Source: Acanthochromis polyacanthus (Eukaryota; Chordata; Actinopteri; Pomacentridae). Taken from it: a DNA stretch of 64,000 nt. Position 1 is the stretch's first letter; each line of letters begins with the position of its first letter. The notes below the pieces were generated by a model. That model did not search any database, was not told where the DNA came from, and saw only the letters and a program-made list of their open reading frames with translations. Below are positions 25,383 to 50,605 of this stretch, one piece after another. The DNA is taken from contig NC_067120.1 in the NCBI RefSeq assembly GCF_021347895.1, positions 13,563,361 through 13,627,360 of the forward strand, in the 5' to 3' direction. A program made the position numbers and the translations under genes.

Positions 25383-28300
25383 ATGAGAGTGAGGTTCGTA
25401 CTAGATGGTGTAAATAACTTGTTTATTTAATTCGTGTTTTCTGTTAGCAAACTTCCTGATTAGCCTGTCGCACATCGCATGTACCATCGAGGAGCTGTCT
25501 GTGTTTGTTGCCACAACTAATTCTGAGTTGTTAGTGTTTTGTTTGGTTCCTGACGTGCTAGTTGTGACATTAGTTATTCGACGTTACATCTAATGCAGCA
25601 TTCATAGTCTTTAGCTATCGATGACAGCTAGCTAAGGTTAGCTTGTTCTGTCGATGATTTGATTGTAGCGTCTAACGCTAGCTTCTGGCAGCTAACTGAG
25701 TTTGCTAAAAGGGCTGAACAATTATTCCATGTCAAATTAAAATGCAATGTAATAAGCGAATTTCAAAGGCTACAAATTAGTGTATATTTGTTCTACAGGA
25801 GGTCTGACTTAAGTTTTTAACTGTTGTCATTGGTATGACAGACATCCTTTGATGGTGTCTATCATAATGCTCCATCACATGTTTAAATCGGTTACACAGT
25901 GAATGTTGAACGGAAGTTTGACTTTTGAAAATCTTATAACAAAGAGATCGCTATGATGTCGCTCAAATCACCCAGCCCTATTTGCTACTTTATGTCAAAC
26001 TCCTACTTTGCTGATTAGTCTAATACAGGTTTAACTCCCAGAGTACTAACCAACTTGACCACTTGCTTTCCTCCAGTGAAGTCCATGCAGCCGAGTCTGT
26101 TGCCTACATGAACAGGGCAATGGTCAGGCTGCAGAATATTTGGGATGAAATAGGGATACCTGAAGAGCAGCGTGTGCAGAGAACCAATGATGTTAACAAG
26201 CACATTAAAGTAAGTCCAACAATGAAGTACATTACACTGTACAAAAATGTGACTGTTTTTCTTAGAGAAAAGTTCAATAGGCAATAGTCCACAAAAGGTT
26301 TTTGTGCTTTTCGTTGATCCACGCCCTAGTTGGGTGTGGCTTTAAATGACTGATCAAATGGTGTAACCAGGAGACACACTCCTCTGGTCAATGACTATCA
26401 AAGACCAACCTAAAAAATGCAGCTTTATTTAAGTGACACGATGCAAAAGATAACAGAAAGAAGAGAACGAGCTGCTGGATCCTGGCGGATAAAATATTAC
26501 ATGCTGCAGTTAGTCATTGCTCAGAACTAAACTAACAACCCCTTTTTTCCCATTTTCCTTCCCTGCAGGGTTTGCTGGACCTCATGATTGCAGAAGAAGA
26601 AGATCTCAAAAACGACTAATGAAAAGCATAGAGTCTGCTCGCGAAGAACTCAGTCAACTGTGCACTGAACTTCAGCTGCCCCTCTTTGAGGTACACTCTT
26701 ATTTAAGAAATGTGTGGTCGCTTCCTTGTCCATGTCCAGAAAATGTTGGTGTTTTTGGGGCTAACTTCTTGTCTTTCTTTGCAGGAGGAGGAAGGCTGCA
26801 CCGTGCTGCAGATGGAGAAGAACAGCCGCACACAACTAGAGGTGATGAGGGAGCACAAGAAGCAAAGAATGGAAGAGATTAAAAGCCTCAAAACCAAAGA
26901 CCGTGAGCTGTGTGACATTATGTGCACCACCCCCTTCAGCATCGACCACAACTCTGTTCCATCGCTGAAGCAACTGGAAGCCTATCGTGCCTACCTTGAT
27001 GAGCTGACTAAAGAAAAGGTGGAACTGGCATTCTGCTTCGCTAAACTGTTTCCTTGCATTTATTATTAGGTTTGTAACCCGTCTCACCATTTCAGGAGCG
27101 TCGTCATGAGGAATTTGTGGGCATCAAAAAGGAGATCGTTGTTTACATGGATGATCTGGAGCAACAACCAGAGACCAGTTTTGAAACGGATGTGATGTGT
27201 GAGGATGAGGAGGAATTCTGTCTGTCAGATGACAACATCGCAGCTCTGAAACTGCTTCTCAGTCAGGTGAGTTTAGGATATTTGCCTCAACATGTTTGCT
27301 TGTCTGCAGTATAATGTGTATATATAATATATTTGGTGTATTATTTGTGTCTCCCTCCAGCTACAAGAGCGCAAGGCAGAGAATGAGCTTCGGTGTTTTG
27401 GTCTCCGTACTAAGATCCGAGAGTTGTGGGATAGGCTTCGTATTCCTCAAGAGGACAGGGATGCCTTCGCAGAGCATATGGTCAAGTCAAAGAAGAAAAC
27501 ATTGAGGCAGTAAGAAGTTGACCTCCTGTGGTGTTTTACAATAATGATGAATGATTTCTGATAATGGAGTAGTGCGTTGTTTTCCCCAAGCATGCTTCTC
27601 CATATGAATTTGTAATACTGTCTGTGTGTTTCCAGCTCCAGACTGAGGTCCAGCGTCTAGAGGTGCTAAAAATGCAGAGCATGAAAAGTGTCATTGAGGC
27701 CATCAGAGTGGAGATTGCCCTTTTGTGGGAGAAATGCTTCTACAGCCAGGAACAGCAGCAAGCTTTGTTTCATATCATGACGGTGAATAGCTGTTGTTGA
27801 ATGAGGACGCCCTTACACCGAATCTAAACAACAAGTTTCGCACAAGAAGTGACTCAATGCATGTTTTCTTTCCACAGAGGATTTCACTGAAGAGCTTCTC
27901 AACCTGCATGAGGCAGAGGTCAGCACCCTGAAGAAGTATTACGAGAGCCACAGCGAACTCTTTGAGGGAGTTTCAAAATGGCAAGACAACTGGACCCTGT
28001 ACCTGGAACTTGATGTGAGTATTGTTCTCATTAGTGTGGCGTGGATGCTTTTCACCCTCGGGTCACAATTGACCTGTTTTAAAGTTCGAAAAATGTGGAG
28101 GAAAAAATACATATTTTCACAGTGAAACTTCTGATGTCTACATTTTCAACATTTTTAGGAAATCTTTGAACATTTTTGGTGGGGAAAAAAGAAATGTTCA
28201 AAATATTTCTTAAGAACATTCACATAAAAATTAGAAGTTTTACTGATTTATATGTCATAACTTCAGATATTTTTAGATTTTTGGGAAGATTCTTACTCAT

Positions 28301-31111
28301 TTTTTAAAAATATTTACAAGAACTTTCTTTCTAAATTTGGGGAGATTTTTTTTTTTTTTTTTAATTTTTAGGGAACTTTTTCAGGAATTATTGAAATTTT
28401 CTTCCTGAGGGGTTTAGCAAATTTTGAAAAAATTTGGGCATTTTTTTTGGCTGAATTTTGGGATTTTTTTTCAGACAAGAAAATCATATTTTTTGGTTCC
28501 TGTAAATGAGGACAACAGGAGAATTAAAGCAGATTTCTTTTGGTAAAGTGACGCATATGCGCTTCTTTTCAGAAAAAGGCTAATGACCCTTCAAGGTTCA
28601 ACAACAGAGGTGGGAACCTTCTGAAAGAAGAGAAGCAGAGAAGTGACCTGCAAAAAAGTTTGCCTAAGGTAAGGAAAAACTGACATCTTCAGTTTATCCA
28701 GTAAAAATGTAAACATGATTATATTGTGAGCAAATGTCTGCTAGTAGAAGCACGAGTTTTACACGAGCTGCCAATGAAAGTGATGAGGTCAGGCAAACCA
28801 TCTGTGTGAAGAGTGAAAATGGCAGGTTGTCAGTGCATTACTGCTTTTAACCATCAGGTGGGGATGCTAAAACATCACCTCAGTCTGTAATTTATGTGCA
28901 TTTTGGACTGTGATCTGACCGTCAGTGTAAATCTATTAATATGGCAACAAGGTAAAAAGAATGCTCTGTTTGTTTCAGCTGGAGAAGAATCTGAAGGCCC
29001 AAATTGATGCTTGGGAAGAGCAACATTGCAAAGAGTTCCTGGTCAATGGACAGAAATTTCTCGAGTATGTGCAGCAACAGTGGGACCAGCACCACAGTGA
29101 AAAGGAGAAGGAGAAGCTCGAGCGGGTATGTTATGTTACTGCTTTAAATTAAAAATGTATCCCTGAAAGAAGCTAATATTACACTTCTATTTGTTTGTAA
29201 ACAGCAAATGAAGAAAACAAAGCAGACCCAGGAGGATATGTTATATGGGACAGTAATGAGAACGCCATCTAAAAGGCGGTTAGCAGGGACTCCCACACCT
29301 GGAAAAGTAAGAAAGGTAAGATGCTCTTACATTTTCATCAGAATTGCTGAGTTTCTGTACCATGTCTTTAAATTTAAAGTATGGCAGCAGAAAGGCAATG
29401 GAAATGACTGTCACGTAAGGTGGTTTTTGACTTTTGAGAGAATTAAAGGGCACGGTTGGTGATTAAAAAACCTTTTTCGAAAAGTTCTGACATAGAAAAC
29501 ATTAAACTCACATGACTGATCAGATGTGTCTGCTTCTTTTACAGACAGTGTGAAACCTGTCCAATCCTAGCTGACATGAAAGAATTACAGCTTGCCTGAT
29601 TAAAAACAATTCCTGGAGACCTCTGAATTTATCTCATAGATGGGCAAAGATTTTTTTTTTTGTCTTTTAAGGTTTTTTTTCGCAATTGACAAATGACTGA
29701 TTTTCTTTCCACCTTCTTATACTGTTTACTACAGCAATGTAGCTAATACCACCAGCTTCTGAAAACATTTACTCCAAAGCAGTGATAACAAAAAAGGTGT
29801 AATTTGCTTTCATTTTCTGTGACATTTCAATAGTGAGCTGAACGTTTGGTTGATAACTGTGGAAACGCAGCTATTGAGTGTAAATACTTTTACATGATGT
29901 ACAATGACAGGGATTTGACTGTAGCTGGATTAATAAAGAGTTGACCCTTCTATTTCTTCCGTCCATGTAGCTCAACGGCACCTCGACTATCTCCACTCCT
30001 ACCAGCTTCCTTAGTTCAGGCCTCGGTGGAACCATGTGCCAGTCCTCCGTCCAGAAGCCACCTCTGTCTGCCAGCAAGGTAGGCTCACTGTGGTCCTTGT
30101 GACTCATCTCACTTTGTGTTCTGACAGCGATCAAATCATTAAACGTAGGCTGGTTGGTTCTGTATTTTATTTTTTTAAATAGATTCATACCTCAATGATC
30201 GTCTTTGTTCTTTACTCTTAAACACACTGATTGAAACCGCTGGCTAAAACCACACTGTCATTGTTGGTCTTCCTGTAGGGTTTTGGCCTGCGAACGCCTG
30301 GAAACGGACGGACACCCCGTGCACTCGACCGAAACAAGGAAAACATGTCCCATCTAAATAAAAACACTCCAAGTGGCGCTCTAAGGTCTCAGGATACTCA
30401 AGATCACACCTTCACCTTTAACTCTATTGCTGGCTCCTATTCGGAATTTGCGGTAAATGGGGGGTTTTGCATCTGATTAATCCTTAATTACACAAAGTCC
30501 TTTGAAGTACAGGCTAAAATTCTGCGGGATGAGGATTGCATCACTACCAAGAAGCAATATGTATTTTCTGGTCAGTATGAGGGATTATATTAGGACTAAA
30601 TTTCCGGTTTCTTTGGATGGATTTAAGTCATAGAAGTGCCTTTTTAAATCTCAAGGAAGGGTTGTCCCTCTTTTAATGCCTTTGTTGCTATAAAACATGT
30701 TTATTTTTCTATATCTACATTTATCTGTAATGTGATAAATTTCGTGATGACAAAATTTTATTAAAAAGATTTGAGCCATCTCTAGTGTTTTCTTAACCAT
30801 ACAGTGAAAACCTAGACAACTACAACAACTTAATAAAAACTAGGTCTACCATATCATATAAGCAGCCTTTATTTATTACATATTAAACAAGTTTAGAAAC
30901 TGATAATCTGCATAATTTTTATGACTGACAGCAAGTTTGAATCTTCAACTGTAAATCTTTCAGAAATCCCAAACATACCAGACTCAATAATTGTGAATGC
31001 AGGTAAACTGAAACCGTTTTTAATTTTGACTCTTTACAGAGAGACCTCTCGAAGGCTTCTAAATCGAATGTGAAGTCGGGACTGTTGAACTCCACTGTCA
31101 GCCATCACTGA
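25383..31111 (+). CDS. prc1: Protein regulator of cytokinesis 1, frame disrupted in this sequence
   Basis: Fourteen exons: 25,383-25,393; 26,077-26,209; 26,569-26,690; 26,785-27,018; 27,096-27,266; 27,361-27,509/10; 27,636-27,782; 27,878/80-28,014; 28,573-28,668; 28,979-29,125; 29,205-29,315; 29,971-30,078; 30,279-30,452; 31,040-31,111. PRC1 (Ase1/MAP65 family) cross-links antiparallel microtubules at the spindle midzone, with kinesin-4. Family blocks are visible along the whole length: IWDEIGIPEEQR, EEFVGIKKEI, FCLSDDNIA, IRELWDRLRIP, MKSVIEAIRVEIALLW, CFYSQEQ, ELFEGVSKW, DPSRFNNRGGNLLKEEK, NGQKFLEYV, MRTPSKRR, and C-terminal TYSEFA-like SYSEFA plus DLSKASKSN. Expected length is about 603 aa (human about 620). 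Exon 3 is 122 nt, not a multiple of three. The exon 6 donor also lacks one base, and the exon 7/8 junction is ambiguous. See findings. Exon 1 uses a GTTCGT donor. Confidence 0.9.
26300..26520 (+). repeat. Degenerate dispersed repeat in prc1 intron 2
   Basis: Ordered landmarks (CTGGTCAATGACTATCAAAG, AATGCAGCTTTATTTAAGTG, AGAGAACGAGCTGCTGG, ACATGCTGCAG) weakly match minus-strand 7,570-7,760 and plus-strand 15,560-15,740. Family unidentified. Confidence 0.35.
28052..28527 (+). mobile_element. TTAA-type MITE, copy 1 (prc1 intron 8)
   Basis: Collinear with the element at 61,344-61,852: the left end is ACCCTCGGGTCA-like, the interior has CACAGTGAAACTTCTGATGT and GATATTTTTAGATTTTTGG-like stretches, and the right end is GACAACAGGAGAATTAA. 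The left TIR is decayed. It lies wholly within the intron, so coding sequence is not affected. Confidence 0.75.
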
Positions 31112-31493
31112 TTGTTCAGAGGAGCCGCTCCACACCGAGCCATCCAGCTCAGCGCTAGTTTATTCCACCAGTGGACAAGGAGAGAACCTCATTGTAAACT
31201 TCTTCCAAAAGTGTAAATATTTGAATCTGTGTGAACATTTTGAGTTTCTTTTCTTCAGGGTTAACTGCTGTTGCAGTTTTCGTCTCTGTATGTAATTCTG
31301 TGCATCTTTAAATGATTGTTTCTTTTTGGGTTACAGCTTTTCAAAGGGGGAAACATTCACTATCTAAAGCACCGCTTATTTCAGAATATTAGCATTTATC
31401 CAATGAAACATGGCTTCCCTCCTACATCTGGTGTGACATCTACATTTGTGCTTTAGTCACTGCACTTTTATTTTATTTTTACATCAAGCTGTA

Positions 31494-31499
31494 AATAAA
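31494..31499 (+). promoter_or_regulatory. prc1: prc1 polyadenylation signal
   Basis: An AATAAA about 380 bases after the prc1 stop, followed by an A-rich stretch. This is the best candidate before the convergent ubap1l 3' end at 31,657. Confidence 0.6.
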
Positions 31500-31656
31500 C
31501 AGTAAAAAAAACTAAGTCTAAGTGTCTGTTCTTGCCTCTGTTTTTCAGTTGCACACGTTTTATGTCCACTGAGTCCAAGTAAGAATGCGAAGGCAGGATC
31601 AATGGAGTCTTTTCACTGTCTGTGTGAAAAATGATTTTCTGTAGAAGATGGTTTGT

Positions 31657-35549
<3,893 letters not shown>

Positions 35550-36298
35550 CAGTCACCACAGCACGCCAACAAATCTCCTGCATCACGAGAGTCAAAATGA
35601 GCTCCTGGGTTTTCTAGCTATAGGCCACATTAATTTTTTCATTTCTATAATTTCTTACCTTTGTCAGGAATTCTCCTCCAGGTCCACAGACCTCTGAATC
35701 ATCGACAGGTGTTTGGAGTAAATGACACAGACATCACTGAGTGATAAACCTCTTCATCACTAAGCCTCTGACATCATCACAGGGTTTGTTTACCAATAAT
35801 ATCCCAGACGCCTGCTGTAATCCAACCTGCACGGGTCCACTACAAATAACAGGGGCTTTAAACACGGATACAGTCAATCATATGACAAAGTAATTGTAAA
35901 ATAAAGCATATTAAAAAATAGCACTGACATTAAAGGTGTTTGTGAATACTCCATGTGTTATTATGAACACATTCACAACATCATTTACTATACATTTCTT
36001 CTCAATTTTATCAGCTTTTTTTCTTGACTGCAGCTTTTTTTTTTCTTATCCATATTCAAAGCCACATTACAGGCAGTTATTTCCATGTGCACTGGATGGG
36101 GGATTAGGGAAATGCTGAGGTATCGGGAAACAAAGCACAGCACGATACTTTCCAGAGATTAGCTGATTACATAAAGGTGACAGCCTGACAGTGTTGTACA
36201 ACACGAGAGCATCTCTGACATTCATTTGTCATTTGTTATGTGTTGTGAAGGTCTAAGAAACATTTCATGATATCTACTTTGACAGGTAACAAAATAAC
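35550..36298. other. Upstream of ubap1l
   Basis: Region 5' of the ubap1l start. No gene is recognised and no strong core promoter motif is seen. AT-rich with short homopolymers. Confidence 0.45.
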
Positions 36299-37440
36299 AG
36301 GGTTCCCACTCTTTCCCTGAAATTATTTTCCAGGACTTTTCCAGGACATTTTTGGCCGACACGTTATCACGTCATACACTAATACAGTTCCGTCCCCCTC
36401 ATTCTTTGGAAGTGATTGTTTCCATATTTATTACTCAGACATTTGATGTGCAGTCTGTGGCTATAATTTATCTGTGAAAAATAATTCTGATAAATGTATA
36501 ATAGAATAATGCTATTACATATATAAATGTAAAATTTACACTGTAAATAATGATATATTTAGCTATATGAACAAAAAAGAGAAAGATAAAAAATATACAT
36601 ATATAGAAATCTGTTTATAGATCAAAAGATTTAATTGTAAAGGTAATCAAATAATAATTTCTATTTATTTATCTCTTTCTACAGCTACAGACTGTTACAT
36701 ATACTGTAACATGGAGATAGAATAGAGTTTATTGCCATTTGCAAGAAACAGGTACATTGAACTGAATCATTAAGCATGACAAAAATAATTTAAAATACTT
36801 AGACATACACACAATGGACATATAATGAGCATATCAATGCTAAAAGCATGAAAGCAGGGATACAAGCAGGTATTTGTTATCTATTTAGATACAAACACAA
36901 GTAGGGAGAACAATAAGTGTGCATTGGGTCACAGTGGGTCGTCTATAAAGAAACAGTAAAAGTGTAACTTTTCATAAAAATAATGAAACTCAATAAAACT
37001 GAGTCGCTACATCCTTGTCAATGATGCACGTCCTCTTCCAAGATGAGCCAGGAAGTTTGAGTCCTAATCTATGTCTGTGTGTTTGTTTCTTTACACCACT
37101 GTTAACAGTTCAGGCTGTTAGATTGTTCCAGACAAGTACAAGATACCTCAGAGCCGTTCTACCACAAGCCTGACAGGAAGAACTCCAACAGCTACTGAAT
37201 GTTCCTGTGGTCCCCTCAAGGCTACAGGAGGAGTCCTATGAGGACAAGCCGGTCCACCTGATGCCGGCCAGTTGCTGCGGTCCAAAGCCAACACCGACTA
37301 TGTGGACTCCTACTGGACCACATGTAGGCCTTCAAACCGGACCAACAAGTTCACGGCTCCCCAACTCGTGGGTTTGAGGATGCCGCTGAACCTCGGCCTT
37401 GCCTGTCTGTGGGTGTTTGAGTGCTGAGAGGTTTGTGGAT

Positions 37441-37865
37441 GCATGTGAACGTTGGAGGATTTTAGGTGGAATGTTCTTCCAAACTGTCTCTTAGTCTACA
37501 TTTAAGGATGTTTAGGATGGTATATTCTTCCAAAACCAACTTCTCAGTTCTACATTTCAGGTGGAATATTCCTCCATACTAACTTTTTTAGTCTACATTG
37601 AAGGATTTTTTCGAAACCATTCTTTCAGGTCTATATTTGAGGTTTTAGGTGGAATATCCCTTTTAACCAGCCCCTCAGGTCTCTTTGAGGATTTTGGATG
37701 GAATACTCGGTTAAACCAACATTTTAGGTGCATGTCCAGGGATTTTTGGTGGAATGTTCCTTTAAGGTGGATGTGTGAGGACCTTGTATGTGGAATACTT
37801 CCTGAAACCAATCTTTTAGGTCAAAATTCAAAAATTTAAGGTGGAATATTCCTTTAAACCAACCG
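37441..37865 (+). repeat. About 50-bp minisatellite within R1 copy B
   Basis: Roughly nine diverged units with the core GGTGGAATATTCCTTTAAAC. Matching units occur reversed at 53,820-54,058 in copy C, so the array is part of the element and not a local expansion. Confidence 0.7.
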
Positions 37866-39224
37866 AAATTTCATATTTTGATCATTATCAAGTGAGAAAT
37901 CTCAATCTAGACTCCTCATAATGATGTTTGAGATTTATGCTGCTGTTATTTGTTTCATCCAGACTAAATGACAGAAATCCACAGCTGGAATTTTATTTCA
38001 CGACTTGGTTATTAAATGTCAAAACAATCCATGTGACTCTGAAAACTCAACAGCTTCACAAACTTTAAGATTAAACTCTCCACAAGGATCCAGAAGAAGT
38101 TGGACTTCTACATGAGAGCTTTAATTATCCTTCATCTACTTCCTGAAAAGTTTGGTCAATAAAAAAAACAAAAACTAATACTTTCAGCTGAACTAAAGAC
38201 AGACTTTGTGATTTTTCTGCTCACATGTTGTGTTGTTGTAAACTTACTCTTTCAAATAAATAGCCTCCTAACCCCCTGGAAACCAGCGTTTGTCCTGTTT
38301 TTGTGTCACTCCTCGGCGACCCCAGACAGCCGGGTTGTAATGTTTATTGAGCAACACACCATACTATGACGTTTTTACAATGATGGTTCTTCTATGGAAC
38401 CAGTTTGACATGCTCAGGTGTTCTTTGTGTGAAAACTCAGCGATTTCAAGTATCAGAAGGTGATTTTCAACTTTCTTTGTTAACTTTCTGCTTCAACTTT
38501 AAACTAAATTTACTTCACTAAGCCAGCCCTCTGACTTCCAGTAAGCTGTGTTCCTATTGGCTGTCCAGGTGGCTGCTTGGTGTTATCAGGAACACCTGAG
38601 CAACTCAGTGTCTTCCTGCTTTATGTCTGCAGTCAAACATTTCCTCTGCTCCTCTTCACTGAACTGGGTTTGGCTCCATTGCTTTAGTTTGTTCTTTAGG
38701 CGTTGGCTTGCAGCTTCCAGCAGAAATTTCATCTTTAATGTGTTTCTTGGTGTGTTTTAGGGCTTTGTACTGGATAGTTGTCTTGGTAAATGTGGTCCTT
38801 TAGCCACAGTTAGCACATGGTGCTAATATACGTAGTGATTAGTGGATTTGGTGCAGCTGAGTTGTCTTTATCTTGGCTGTAGTGAGTCTTTAGGTTTTTG
38901 GTCAGACACATTCTGTATTCTTGTTTGTGAACCAATGTTGGTTGTCCAGAAGGTGAGAGTTCCTGTCCTGATTCTCTGTTTAAAGAGGTTCTCTGGTAGG
39001 CTGCAGGAGACTTTAGTGTTTGGGTTGTGCTAGTTTGGTTTTTGAACGGTTTCATTTGGACGACTATCTTGAGCCCCCTCCATGTGGTTTAGTGAGGTTT
39101 TCTGTAACAGTTCTACAAAGCAACCTGCAGCAGAGACTTGGAGAGTTTTTAGGAAGTTCTGGAGATCAGACTTTAGAGCAGCAGAAACATTTGTCAGCAG
39201 TTTGAGCAGGAGAAGGTGAGTACA
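37441..39224 (+). repeat. Dispersed repeat family R1, copy B (with tandem array)
   Basis: The fullest copy in the window. It opens with about nine degenerate units of about 50 bp (37,441-37,865), each carrying GGTGGAATATTCC and TTTAGGT-like motifs. About 1.35 kb of unique sequence follows, matching copy A (1,426-2,672) and, reversed, copy C (52,363-54,058). Open frames inside are short and not conserved between copies. Confidence 0.75.
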
Positions 39225-39608
39225 ACGTAGTGTGCAACTGTATGCAGCGCAGTGAGACGGCATACTTGTTTCCGTTTTCATGCCGTCTACATCAACAGAA
39301 TGCACTTTGCCCCCACTAGCTTAGCCTCGCCATAGCACGCAGCTCAAAGAGGCGTGGCCTATCTACTGATTCATATTTATGAGTGCTATTATATATAATA
39401 TATATGTATGCCTTAATGTTGCCAAGGTAAAGTGACAACAGACATGCATGCGCATAACATTTAACATGTTTGCATTGACTGGGGGAGGAGAAATATTTTT
39501 CCAGGATAAGTTAACTGCTTCCAGGACATTTGACCTTTTTCCTTATTTTCCATGACTGGAAAATTGGTCAATCATTTTCTAGGTTTTCCAGGACGCATGG
39601 TAACCCTG

Positions 39609-40993
39609 AATAAATTTAAATCGCACACTGTGATTTGAACACAAATTCAGAGCTTACGAACTATTAAAATTTTTACAGATATACATTTTATTTATAGATC
39701 TTAAACAATCACAATAAATTTAAGGGTCACAAACTTTCTCATAGGGGTTTACAGGTTTGTAACAGATCTCTGAAAAAAAAAAACTAAAGCGAAGAGAACA
39801 AATCTAGTTTAATCTAATTTTATAGCACAGACAGCATCTTAGAGAGTACAGCAGCGTGGTTCAGTCAGAGCATTTAGGTAGAGACGTGACTACAGACTTG
39901 TATTGAGGTACCATTTAGTAACAGGTTAACATCACTAAAGGCAAGGTGAGTTTCTGACAGTGGGGAACACACAGAGAAAATAAGAATATCTGTTTTGCTC
40001 TGAGGGCTGTTTGACAAAGCAGGTTTGGAGAAGAAGCTGGTTGATTTCAATCTGCACGATAAACTTAACATCTGGCTTAGCGATATGATTCAGTCATGAA
40101 CATTGGAGAACACTACAAAACAGAACTTGAAAAGATGTTTCATTAACACTTCGGAGTTTCCCAGCTAACCTGCTAATCCGGCTTTGTGAAGCAGCCCTCT
40201 GATCAGGTCCTGTGATACAGAGGCCTGCAAGTAAACACATATACATTTCTTAAAGAGCGGGCTGAAAGAGGAAGCAAAACACGGGAAAAAAAATAACCAT
40301 TCTGGTCGTTTAAAAGGTCACCCTTATTTGTCACCTGCTGTGTTTAGTGTGCTGGTGCGTCATACTTCACAATATGTTCTCCCAATTAGAGGTTGTGTCA
40401 TACAAACTGCTTATAAATGCTACCTATGCAGCGTAGCTAAACATTTACAGCCGATTTCATAGTGAGCACCATTATTACAATGGTGGTAAAGAAGAAACAT
40501 CAAAATATTGATGTGCTCATGGAATACCGTGCCCTTATGATGTAAGGCATTACTTGACATGGTAACATCACATTTACACTTTCACCTCGCCCCCGTTTTT
40601 CAAGTGTACAGTATGATCCCATTAACTTCCATTTGCTTCCCATGCCATTACAGCCCATCACCACGACAAGAGAAAAAGAAACTAGCTACAAATACTTTAA
40701 TGAATAAAATTGCATTATCTTTATATAGATAAAATGTTAACAATCCCCAGAGATTGAAATATTTTATTAGGTCCACCCTGCGAGTACACCACTACAGAAT
40801 TAATATCTGATGCACAGGACCAGAGGTTGTTACACTCTCTCAACTTGTTCAGGATGAAAACCTCTTCAGCAATGTCCAGAGCTTATTATCAGGGGCTATA
40901 ATAAAAGAGTTGGTACCAAGCTCAGTATCCAAAAGGTTCATAGTACTCTAATGATTTGTGACAACAGCCTTGAGGTGAAACGAGTCACGTGGT
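39609..40993. other. Region 3' of clpx
   Basis: No gene recognised. AT-rich, probably containing further old repeat sequence (about 39,820-40,200). A TTTATT at 40,763-40,768 is a plausible reverse-strand polyadenylation signal for clpx, about 230 bases after its stop. Confidence 0.45.

Positions 40994-50605
<9,612 letters not shown>

Larger units (their letters stand above)
36299..39608. mobile_element. hAT-like non-autonomous element with nested repeat
   Basis: The left end is CAGGGTTCCCACTC and the right end, reverse complemented, is CAGGGTTACCATGC. These imperfect inverted ends are of the hAT type (CAGGG...). Sub-terminal TTTTCCAGGAC motifs also occur at both ends in inverted orientation (36,330-36,352 and 39,580-39,595). 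No transposase frame is present. The flanks (AAAATAA on the left, AATAAATT on the right) do not form a clean 8-bp target duplication. Family R1 copy B occupies 37,441-39,224 inside it. Confidence 0.6.

Noticed and set aside
38548..39305. Several 60-90 codon frames inside R1 copy B and its homologues
   Set aside because: Frames are not conserved among the three R1 copies, so coding is unlikely.
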